64,000 nt of DNA from Albugo candida. Lineage: Eukaryota; Oomycota; Peronosporomycetes; Albuginales. The stretch's first letter is position 1; every line of letters starts with the position of its first letter. The position numbers were made by a program, and so were the translations under genes. The stretch is taken from the NCBI GenBank assembly GCA_040437565.1, contig JBDOQK010000015.1:124001-188000 (forward strand), written 5' to 3'. Shown piece by piece: positions 55,514 through 64,000 of this stretch. A model generated the notes under the pieces. That model made no database searches and had not been told where the DNA came from. It saw only the letters and a list, made by a program, of their open reading frames with translations.

Positions 55514-56919
55514 ATACGTCAATTGTACAGGTGTATACAAAAACCATTCTGGAATTAGGAGGCAAAAGTCCAAACTGTTTATAAACAAAAAAAGCAATTA
55601 AAGCGAGCGTGTCGAAACCCATTTATTTTAGAGCTCGATAATCATTGCTTACGGGTACGACAACGGAAGGTTGGCGTACAAATGCAACTCAGAACTTAGT
55701 CCTAGTTGGATGATTCTGGTCAGTGTAGCGCGCTGGACATCCTTGTGAAGAATTATTGGCCACATCATATTTATTACAAGCTAGCCATACTTTCGTATTT
55801 CGGTGGGGGATGCAGCCGCAGGAAATAAAAACACGATAGACAGCACAATGCATGGTGCTTCACAAACATCAGACGTCAAACATCTAGGTGTATTTATATT
55901 GTACTCAAATCGATCAACCATCTGACCGGATCCACGCGATGAGCACATTCACCAAAAGTCTTATTTTTCAGAAGCGTGACTGCATGTTGGCTTCTATCAA
56001 AATTGCGTGTAACATCTGTATATTATCTATCGTCCAGCTGTAGCATTGTCCAAGAAAGAGAGCTATGCTCCTCATTTATCTCGTAGTGACTGATTTGATT
56101 TATCGGGCACCTTTATGCAGCTACTAATCAATCGAACGACTATGACTACTTTGTTCCATGCAACGTGTATCGAGAGGAGCGATCACTAAGACTTGATGAC
56201 AGATATGTACACCGACGTCCATTGCTCGGCATAATTTCAGTCGGAATGTCTCGGTATGAGTGTTGGGCCGAATTTGTATGCTGCACTATGTGTAAAAAAA
56301 AGCTAACACTGTGATTGTATCTCGGTATCTAAACTAACCACAGAGTGCGAAGCATAGCGACACAAGCATTCACGCTAATCTTTTTAAATCGCTGGGACCA
56401 TGCTTTGATGCTCCATTCCGTTTTCTTATGGCGTGTATAATGCTTCGAACAGTATTTTAATGAGTGCTTGGTCAATTGATTTGCCCGCTTTCACTGGTTT
56501 CGTAACCAAAAAGACCACGGGCGGTGCTATAAATCCAATGTCACTTACCACGCTTTGCAAGCACAACTGTTATTACATTGAACGAGAATTGTGGAATTGT
56601 CGATCGCATCCCACATGATCCGAGTGTAAACAATATTTAGAAAGATCCTGTGAGACGTGCTTGAAGCTGAAAGATGTGTCAAGAAAGCTCGGACACAATA
56701 CTACCACGCCCATAATTTTCGAAATCACATGCTGAAATAAAACATCACAATATCTTTGTAAAAATGTCTCACTGCATCAAACTCTGAAGTCCATGTCCTA
56801 TCGTAGCATGTATGGTACTTCAATCAATAGATATCCTGAGAACACATCCAGAGGTTATCGGGGCGGGATTTTACGGAAGTGTGTCAAGAGTTGAGAGCAT
56901 CCTACACTGTCAAGCATAC

Positions 56920-57540
56920 ATTGGCAAAGTGTATTTAATTGATGCTGATACCCAAAGTGACACATAAATAACTGGGTGAGAGCTGATGTATATCCTACAG
57001 GAATTCGACTATTTGAACACTTCTATATTTCACGTGGTCCTGTGTGCGGCGTAATGCTTTGGAGTACTCGACCGGACAGTGAATGCAGATGATGGTACAG
57101 TGCGAACACCAGATTATAGTGTGATGAAGACGACACATGGCATTCAGCTACTTGGCATACATTGGATCAAATCGTGACGNNNNNNNNNNNNNNNNNNNNN
57201 NNNNNNNNNNNNNNNNNNNNNNNNNNNNNNNNNNNNNNNNNNNNNNNNNNNNNNNNNNNNNNNNNNNNNNNNNNNNNNNCATTGGCAAAGTGTATTTAAT
57301 TGATGCTGATACCCAAAGTGACACATAAATAACTGGGTGAGAGCTGATGTATATCCTACAGGAATTCGACTATTTGAACACTTCTATATTTCACGTGGTC
57401 CTGTGTGCGGCGTAATGCTTTGGAGTACTCGACCGGACAGTGAATGCAGATGATGGTACAGTGCGAACACCAGATTATAGTGTGATGAAGACGACACATG
57501 GCATTCAGCTACTTGGCATACATTGGATCAAATCGTGACG
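56920..57540. repeat. About 260-bp direct duplication around an N gap
   Basis: The segment from about 56920 to 57179 recurs at 57280-57540. It is non-coding. Confidence 0.88.
57180..57279. other. Assembly gap, 100 N
   Basis: Placeholder gap between duplicated flanks. Confidence 1.
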
Positions 57541-58440
57541 TCGCTATGTCTTTGATGAACGCTTCCGTTTGGATTTGATTATATTCGAGGACAAATGTGT
57601 CGATCATAGTTACGCGCCACCGCTAGACTGGTGCACTGAGGTACTGCTGTCATTGCTGATGCCAAATAGTGATGAATACATTCTCACATGATTGCAATTG
57701 ATGTAGCAGTAGATCTCGCACGTTTGGTCAATTTCCTATGTCAGATTGGGTGCGTTTAATGCAATATATCCTTGACTTGACAATCTATTACACCATGAGT
57801 TTATGTATCGTCGTACTCTATAGATGCTAAAAATTAACAAAATAGATCGAATTCAATTTGTATCGATAATCGTCATCTTTGCTCAATCCAAAAAAGTAAC
57901 AAAGATCGTGCAAAAGAGGTATAGCCTCCCCATGCGCCTTTACTTGGACTACGCTCCATATCCACACGGTATAGCAAGATGAAATGGGACGAACATCACT
58001 ATTTAAGAGTTCCCAATGCTAAGCGCTCTGCTTTCTACTCAATTCATCGAGGAAGTCGCATCTCGAAATTGTGACTGGAAAGCGATGCATTCTATGTGGG
58101 CTCCATGGAATAGCTCGAAGATGCACGCTTTTTTACAACTATACGGTACACTACACGCATGGTCCAAAAATCGAAATAGAGTCGCTGAAAGTCGCTCGTT
58201 CTATAATACGAATTCTCCGTCATCATAAACGCTATCGTGTGAATATAGGAAGAATCATGGTATCTGTGCAAGGTTCTCTTGCCAAAACTCTTAGTTGCTT
58301 CATTGACGCAGGAAGAGCACCGAAAATGACATCGAGTCTTCGACGGAAAGCTTCAATCACGTGACCAAAGTCCATGTAGCCCTACAGATCAAACCGCTAT
58401 CATGTGAGATTTGGTTAACCACTCTAATTAGTAATTGCGC

Positions 58441-60911
58441 TCATACCGCTCCCATTTCTACAAAAAGCGCATCCAGTACTGGAAACAGAACACAAAACAT
58501 CTCTTCAAAAGCATGGTTGGAAGAGTCTGCTTTGATTTCTTCCCAGTTTGAAAAGCTTGATAAAGGTCTCAGCGTCGACTCCTCTTTCACTTCATGACTC
58601 GAATCAATGGCCGCGGCTATCAGCTGGAAAAACGTTTTCAGAGCATTGAGAGAGCTTTCATGAGTATGACTTCCACCATCGCCGAATCCAAGCGTTTCCG
58701 TCAGAACGGAGACGACGTTGATGCAGGCAACTGCCAATGGGTAATTCTTCATATTTCCCAAGCTGACGCCAAACCGAGTTCTCTCAAAAACACGTCGAAA
58801 AACTTCATTGTGAGATTTCACAAAGTAAATAAAGCAGTGAAGGCCTAGTAAGCCGCTAGATCTCAAATCTGATGCTGGTCCACCCCGTTGAAATCCAATT
58901 TCTTGCCACCGTTCATCTGTATTTGAAAGATACGATTCACCAGGGTACAACTCAGACCACAGCGTTTTGATCATCATGTTGACCGTTGCGAAGTCTTTTG
59001 GCGGGCCATTTACTTCAGGTTTGACATTCGCCTTCAGTAGCCGACGAAGGCGAGCTACCGTGGAGTGGAACTCGTTCTTGATAAGCATGCGTATTTGCAA
59101 TTCACTTCGTATAACTCCCTTAGGGAGAGATATCGCCGCTCTTGCTGCATCATACCACTGGCGACATTCCGTTGAACTGCAACAAACAAAGCCAAAGCGC
59201 CCAAACACAATCAAACACTTTTCTTCTCGACAAGAAATCTGCAGCCCAATTAAGCGTAAGACATACCACGGAGGGCTGTTGGTATCCCAGTGTTCAGGAT
59301 AGAGAGCAATAGAGCCCTCATGAAGAAGAACCTGTAAGCGTCCTCGAATGCTTGTACGTGAAGTTACGCGTCTTGTATCGATATGTTTTCGTTCCAAGAC
59401 AGCTTTTCTCAAAAGTAGACGAGGGTAACGGCTTTTTAAATCGCTTGCACCAATTTCACGCCGTGTTATCTTGCATAGGAGCAAGAAGAGATCATCTCGA
59501 GCTTCAATCGTGTCGAGAAATATTGCCCAGGGACGACTGAATCCCTGAATGGACAACAACAAACCATACTCTTGATCTCTCCCCTTACTCGAATGAACAG
59601 TGACTGCTTTCAGCTCATTGAAGCTGATTGTACTAATTGCTTCTCCTCGACGCAGATCTGTAATCACTTTCTCGGCAAAATTGAGCTCCAGCACCCTTGT
59701 TCGCATATGGTTTGCTCGATTTAACTTTCGTATTCCGTAACGAAGAACAAAAGCTTTCACGCCAAGATCATTCCACAATTCCTCGAATCCCGTCGTCCCT
59801 AGACATCTGCTTTGAGATCTCTACTACAAATGAGTGATTTCGCCGTCAACATACCTTCAAAAATTGTCCTGGTTCCGACATTCATCGATGCTTGCAATGC
59901 ATATACCCATTCATTCATTTCATAGGCGGAAGGTGCTGACATCACGTACTCGTGAACTTCAGAATCGGCGTATGTGACTATTTTGAACTCGTGTTCTTTG
60001 GTTTGTTTACAGTTTTCGACTACGATACATCTAGATGTTGATGAGAGCTCTATGGTTTTCGTGACCGATTTTTCGACACTATCTCGTGCGTATGATAGTT
60101 TCGGGCCTTTTGGTCTATACATAAGAAAGTGATGTATGTAACAAACAAAAGGTAATGACAATTGGCTCATACGTGCGATGTAATGTGAACCAGCGTTTAT
60201 GCCATGTTGGTACGTACGGACCACGTTTCAGCAACCAGCCTTCCCGAATCTTGGTATGTATATCAGACGTACGGCCAAACGAAGCCATCCGATACCAAGC
60301 TAGAGACTTGGAACTGGATCCATCGATAAATGACTTTGCTAATTCATCGATAAAAGCACCTCTCCCAAGACAAGGATCGAAATAAACCATATCAGTTTTA
60401 GGGCAGCCTGAAGATAACGCTTCATGAAGTTGGTGATCAAATTCAATTTTGTGACCTTTATCCTCAGCCAATATACTTGAATCTTGCTCCGTCTCTGACT
60501 TCTTCTCCCAAGTAGGTGTAGGAGGAGACTCATAGCCTTCCGACAAATACGACACGGAATGAGTATCGGTTTCTTCGGCATGAGAGTCATACTTGCTTCC
60601 ATGATGATGATTATCATGAAATATGTTGTGACTGAATGATTTACTTCGATTCGGCCATTCTTCATACTTATCTTCCGGAATTGTCACAGGTTTAAGTGAT
60701 ATGTGTTCGTCAATTTCGCTGTTTCTATAAGATGAGTCGTCTTCCTGTAACGCTAAGCTAGCACGTGTACGGTTGTCAACTTCAAAATCAGTTTCTTGTT
60801 CTTCCGAGATAAAAGACTATCAAGCAGCGATCCATCAGCATGGCTAGCTCCTCAACATTGAGCAAGACGTACATCCAGCGCGAGTAACTCTGCCTCCGAT
60901 ATTTCGTCCAT
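58441..60911 (-). CDS. PH-domain and ELMO-domain protein
   Basis: ATG 60911 opens MDEISEAELLALD, joined across a 57-nt intron to SFISEEQETDFEVDNRTRAS. A disordered, His/Ser-rich lead follows, then a PH domain (IREGWLLKRGPYVPTWHKRW ... EYVMSAPSAYEMNEWVYALQ). An intron in the IFE|GTTGFEELW junction leads to two further PH-like segments (residues around ISFNELKAVTVHSSKGRDQE and RGRLQVLLHEGSIALYPEHW ... CSSTECRQWYDAARAAI). The ELMO domain follows (LWSELYPGESYLSNTDERWQ, EIGFQRGGPASDLRSSGLLG, LHCFIYFVKSHNEVFRRVF), then a short tail. ELMO domains act in GEF complexes for Rac or as GAPs for Arf/Arl GTPases; which applies here is unknown. The start lies 143 bp from CSN6 in divergent orientation. Confidence 0.85.
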
Positions 60912-61054
60912 AACAGGATCGCCACCTAAAGATGTGATCCCTGCAGGATACGAGTCAATTGCGGATCCAAGTCACTTCAGTATAGTTGCCTAAAGAGGCA
61001 GAGATGACCCTGCAGGTGAGATGAGGAAGGACGAACGGTAATTTCCCTAATATT

Positions 61055-62288
61055 ATGTGCTCACACGACTGCCTTTACATGCAAACGCACGTGATGCAAA
61101 GGAATTCTACAGAACAATATGATGTTCAACATGAGATCAGAACCAGTCGAGGAAGTCGCAATATTCACATTCATCCACTCGTAACATTCAATGTTGCTGA
61201 CCACTACACGAGATTTTGTCGGCAACATTCACCGGCTGTGGCCGCCTCGAAGACAACGCATGTGATTGGAGCTTTGTTTGGCATTCAAAAAGGATTAGAG
61301 GTGTCTATTCTTGATTCGTTCGAACTCAAGTACGAAGTGAGCGACCGAAAAGAGGTTCAGATCGATAGAGATTTTCTCTCTGGAAGATTGAATCAATGTG
61401 AGTTCTTTTATGCAATTGGGCTGATTAGGAATGATTATAACGATCAATTAAAGTCTCACAGGTATTTCCCGACTATGAGCTTTTGGGGTGGTACTCTACT
61501 GGGCCGAACGAATTTGAGATGGATATCACGATTCACAAGACGGTTCGTATGGCGAAGCACACTTATTAGATCCTCACAACAAATTTAGATGATGGAGTTT
61601 AATGAAAGTCCGCTTTTTCTGGTCATGGATCCTTCTATGCAAAGTGGGAATGAGAAGAGAAAGCTCCCAGTATACCTATATGAGTCGGAATTGCATGTTA
61701 TGAATGGAGTACCTAAAATGCTTTTCGTACAAATTGCATTCAAGATTGAAACATCAGAGACTGAAGGCATTGCCATCGATCACATATCGAAGGTGACCCC
61801 CACAAGTGATAGCAATAGGTCTTCAGGTAGGTCTCCTTATTTGTGTCACTTGTTACTCAGTACAAGCTGTGTTAGTTCATCCTCATTTGGGCAATGTTCG
61901 TGATGCCATAATGATGTTAAGTCGACAGATTGGAATCCTCGTGCAATATCTGGACGATATACAGAGTAGTACGTGAAGAAATGTCGAGGAATCGCATTTG
62001 TCCTTCTTTATCCTAGATGACGTGACGATCGATCATGGCCTCCTCCATCAGATCTCAACAATATGTAATCAGCTTCCGGCAATGGGCTCTAATTCCTTTG
62101 AGCTTGCGTCGATAAAGGTACTTGGAGTACACATAATGATAGAATTCAAGTAATCATCTGCTTCTCAGGACCATGTTGACGCCAAGTGCGTTGCATATCT
62201 GGCTGCGTTGACGAAGGGTGCACAATCAACCAATACTGTGACCGAGCGCTTCTCGAGCATTAGCTCCCGGGATACAAAAGGATGTTAA
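61055..62288 (+). CDS. CSN6: COP9 signalosome subunit 6 (CSN6)
   Basis: The MPN domain is visible as IHIHPLVTFNVADHYTRFCR, THVIGALFGIQKGLEVSILD, SFELKYEV then VFPDYELLGWYSTGPNEFEM, DITIHKT. A 47-nt intron joins to MMEFNESPLFLVMDPSMQ, KLPVYLYESELHVMNG and GIAIDHISKVTPT. Further exons give HPHLGNVRDAIMMLSRQIGI, LLHQISTICNQLPAM and VDAKCVAYLAALTKGAQSTN, stop 62286-62288. The metal-binding JAMM residues are absent, as expected for CSN6, which pairs with CSN5 in the deneddylase. The junction LNQ|VFPDY (around 61400-61461) does not splice cleanly in phase by eye. ATG 61055 is the first; ATG 61079 is an alternative. Confidence 0.87.
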
Positions 62289-62352
62289 TGCAACATAACG
62301 AATAGGAATAACTTAACACAATAATTTGGCAGCCATTGATTAGATAAATTCG

Positions 62353-63717
62353 ATGCCTATTGACATAAACCGCCTGCGCGTTGAGCGAGGTGGTGATCCT
62401 GTGAAAGTAAAAGAAGACCAACGAAAACGATTTGTATCAGCTGATCTAGTTGATGATGTTGTCGCCCTTGATGAGCAGTGGCGGAAGAAGCAAGGTCAGG
62501 TTGAGACTATGCAAATGAATGTGAATACCATACAAACAAAAATTAAAGAATTAAGTAAAGCCAAAATGGATTTCAAGGACATCAGTGAAGAACGTAAGCA
62601 TCTCGCAGCACAAATTCCAGGCCTGAAAAAAGAAGCTGACGCGCTGAAAGAACAAGTAGACCGAAAATTGGCCACGATCGCAAATACTGTGGATCCAAGC
62701 GTCCCGATCTCTCAAAATGAGGACGACAACCAAATTATTAGAACATGGGGACAGCGAACCAGCAAAGAAGGGCTATTGTTTCATCATGAAGTCTTACATC
62801 GAATTGACGGCTATGAACCAGAACGGGGTGTTCAAGTTGCGGGACATCGAGCTTATTTTCTTACCGGTTATGGACTGCTACTGGAACAAGCATTGTTGCA
62901 ATACGCCACAGCGTTTCTGATGCAGCGTCAATACAAGATGATCAAACCTCCTTTCTTCATCAACAAAGACATCATGGCTGGAGTGGCTCAACTCGACGAT
63001 TTTGATGAACAATTATACAAAGTGGAAGGGGAAGATGAAAAGTATCTAATCGCAACATCAGAACAACCTCTTTGTGGATACCACAAAGGTGACTGGATCC
63101 AGGAAAGCTCCTTGCCTCTTCGCTATGGCGGGCTATCGACCTGCTTCCGCAAAGAATCTGGATCTCATGGAAAAGATACGTGGGGCATCTTCAGAGTGCA
63201 CCAGTTTGATAAAGTAGAACAATTTTGTATCACTGAACCCGAAAACTCGACGGAAATGCACGAAGAAATGCTCAAGCATGCTGAAGATTTCTACCAATCG
63301 CTCAACTTGTCATATCGAGTGGTGAACATTGTTTCAGGAGAACTCAACAATGCGGCTGTAAAAAAGTATGACCTTGAAGCCTGGTTCCCTGCTTACAAAG
63401 AGTATCGTGAACTAGTTTCATGTTCGAATTGTACGGATTATCAAGCGCGAGCAATGGAAATACGCTGTGGCATAAAAAAGGAAAATCAGCGTGAAAAGAA
63501 ATACGTACACATGCTTAACTCCACGCTATGTGCATCCACTCGTACCGTGTGCTGCATATTAGAAAACAATCAAGATGAGAATGGAGTCAAAGTCCCGCAC
63601 GTATTAATACCCTTCATGGGTGGGGTCACATACATGCCTTTTGTACGAGAGATCAAAAAGAATTTGCAAGCAATCAAGATGAAAAAAGCCGCTAAGAAAA
63701 AAGGCGAAATGAATTAG
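62353..63717 (+). CDS. SARS1: Cytosolic seryl-tRNA synthetase
   Basis: Intronless, 454 residues. ATG 62353 opens MPIDINRLRVERGGDPVKVK. The N-terminal antiparallel coiled-coil arm (residues about 30-120) that grips the tRNA(Ser) long variable arm follows. The class II catalytic core has motif 1 around ALLQYATAFLMQRQYKMIKP, TSEQPLCGYHKGDW, motif 2 TCFRKESGSHGKDTWGIFRV and motif 3 LNSTLCASTRTVCCILENNQ. The tail is lysine-rich (KMKKAAKKKGEMN) as in eukaryotic cytosolic enzymes, with no targeting peptide. It starts 64 bp after the CSN6 stop on the same strand. Length and motifs are complete. Confidence 0.96.
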   Translation: MPIDINRLRVERGGDPVKVKEDQRKRFVSADLVDDVVALDEQWRKKQGQVETMQMNVNTIQTKIKELSKAKMDFKDISEERKHLAAQIPGLKKEADALKEQVDRKLATIANTVDPSVPISQNEDDNQIIRTWGQRTSKEGLLFHHEVLHRIDGYEPERGVQVAGHRAYFLTGYGLLLEQALLQYATAFLMQRQYKMIKPPFFINKDIMAGVAQLDDFDEQLYKVEGEDEKYLIATSEQPLCGYHKGDWIQESSLPLRYGGLSTCFRKESGSHGKDTWGIFRVHQFDKVEQFCITEPENSTEMHEEMLKHAEDFYQSLNLSYRVVNIVSGELNNAAVKKYDLEAWFPAYKEYRELVSCSNCTDYQARAMEIRCGIKKENQREKKYVHMLNSTLCASTRTVCCILENNQDENGVKVPHVLIPFMGGVTYMPFVREIKKNLQAIKMKKAAKKKGEMN

Positions 63718-63728
63718 GTCACATTTTT

Positions 63729-63828
63729 NNNNNNNNNNNNNNNNNNNNNNNNNNNNNNNNNNNNNNNNNNNNNNNNNNNNNNNNNNNNNNNNNNNNNNNN
63801 NNNNNNNNNNNNNNNNNNNNNNNNNNNN
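63729..63828. other. Assembly gap, 100 N (no duplicated flank)
   Basis: Starts 11 bases after the SerRS stop. The right flank does not repeat the left one within the window. Confidence 0.9.
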
Positions 63829-63866
63829 CAAGAAAGCTGCCATAAATCACTACTGTTTTGTTCACC

Positions 63867-64000
63867 ATGCGCTACAAGATAAGCATCGTAGTAATGATCG
63901 TCCTAAGTACCTGTTTTGAGAGCACGCTTCTCAACATAGCTACTGATGTTGATGAGCAGAAAGGTGCTCCCACACATGAGTACCTATTTGGCAGAGATAT
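63867..64000 (+). CDS. Probable secreted protein, N-terminus only (runs off the window)
   Basis: ATG 63867 opens an uninterrupted frame of 44 codons to the window edge. It begins MRYKISIVVMIVLSTCFEST: a short basic n-region, a hydrophobic core of about 10 residues and a polar end, which is a classical signal peptide. The mature start is acidic and polar (TDVDEQKGAPTHEYLFGRD). No RxLR or CHxC motif is visible in the part available. It may be a secreted or effector-like protein of the oomycete, but only a continuation can tell. Confidence 0.5.
   Translation, partial: MRYKISIVVMIVLSTCFESTLLNIATDVDEQKGAPTHEYLFGRD

Larger units (their letters stand above)
55514..58440. other. Gene-poor interval with N gap
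   Basis: About 2.9 kb without recognisable genes. A + frame at 58071-58130 has KRCILCGLHGIARRC, a possible zinc-binding scrap. The gap at 57180 is flanked by an approximately 260-bp duplication. Confidence 0.55.

Noticed and set aside
58071-58364. Zinc-finger transposase gene (KRCILCGLHGIARRC)
   Set aside because: Only two CxxC-type pairs in a short ORF in a gene-poor interval. No transposase core was found, and the spacing fits several families by chance.
61560-61592. An extra CSN6 exon reading EAHLLDPHNKF
   Set aside because: This stretch lies in the 47-nt intron. Skipping it joins DITIHKT to MMEFNESPLFL, which is what the CSN6 family shows.
1-64000. CRISPR arrays, operons with Shine-Dalgarno sites, bacterial insertion sequences
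   Set aside because: The window is eukaryotic with spliced genes; no regular spaced repeats or bacterial gene arrangement occur.

Overview
The window reads as nuclear DNA of an oomycete. Genes are eukaryotic and interrupted by very short GT-AG introns (about 47-65 nt). They are packed head-to-head and tail-to-tail, with core eukaryotic proteins next to a BTB-ankyrin-FYVE protein and PDZ-like/ELMO proteins of the kind common in stramenopiles. A small, gene-dense, moderately AT-rich oomycete such as a white rust (Albugo-like) fits best; the genus is inference. Thirteen runs of exactly 100 N mark a draft assembly. At ten of them the sequence left of the gap is repeated right of it (122-901 bp), so the contig ends overlap but were not merged and several genes look falsely duplicated or split.

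0-21 kb is a compact housekeeping block: cystathionine gamma-lyase, GPALPP/DUF3752 protein, TPR protein, ADCK2-like UbiB kinase, ankyrin protein, ESCRT regulator VTA1, SRRM1-like PWI/SR splicing protein, ubinuclein/Hpc2-like HIRA-complex subunit, SRP receptor alpha, then (after about 3 kb without a recognisable gene) histone-mRNA stem-loop-binding protein, the telomere CST subunit TEN1, a Cgr1-type ribosome biogenesis protein and ribosomal protein eL8 (RPL7A). 21-30 kb holds an RS-rich protein, a long poor stretch with a probable MTHFR fragment, a DUF2817 peptidase-like gene, an old retroelement scrap and an ARM-repeat/family-16 methyltransferase gene.

30.8-37.1 kb carries the BTB-ankyrin-FYVE (ANKFY1-like) gene, a PDZ-like protein with a possible C-terminal STPGR motif, a small orphan ORF and an A/B-type cyclin. 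37.1-44.8 kb is gene-poor, with fossil Copia-type gag material and two zinc-knuckle tails of decayed transposons. 44.8-50.1 kb has a Sel1-repeat protein and U2AF65. 50.9-53 kb is a decayed MULE DNA transposon. 54.3-63.7 kb has BUD23 with a long C-terminal extension, a PH/ELMO-domain protein, COP9 signalosome subunit 6 and cytosolic seryl-tRNA synthetase. The window ends inside a probable secreted-protein gene.

Functional themes are mRNA processing (SRRM1, U2AF65, two RS proteins, SLBP), ribosome biogenesis and translation (eL8, Cgr1, BUD23, SerRS), chromatin/telomere (ubinuclein, TEN1) and membrane traffic (VTA1, ANKFY1-like, SRP receptor, ELMO). I see no CRISPR array, no rRNA or tRNA gene, and no convincing new multi-gene system. 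The more unusual items are single-protein architectures and the overlapping gene tails.
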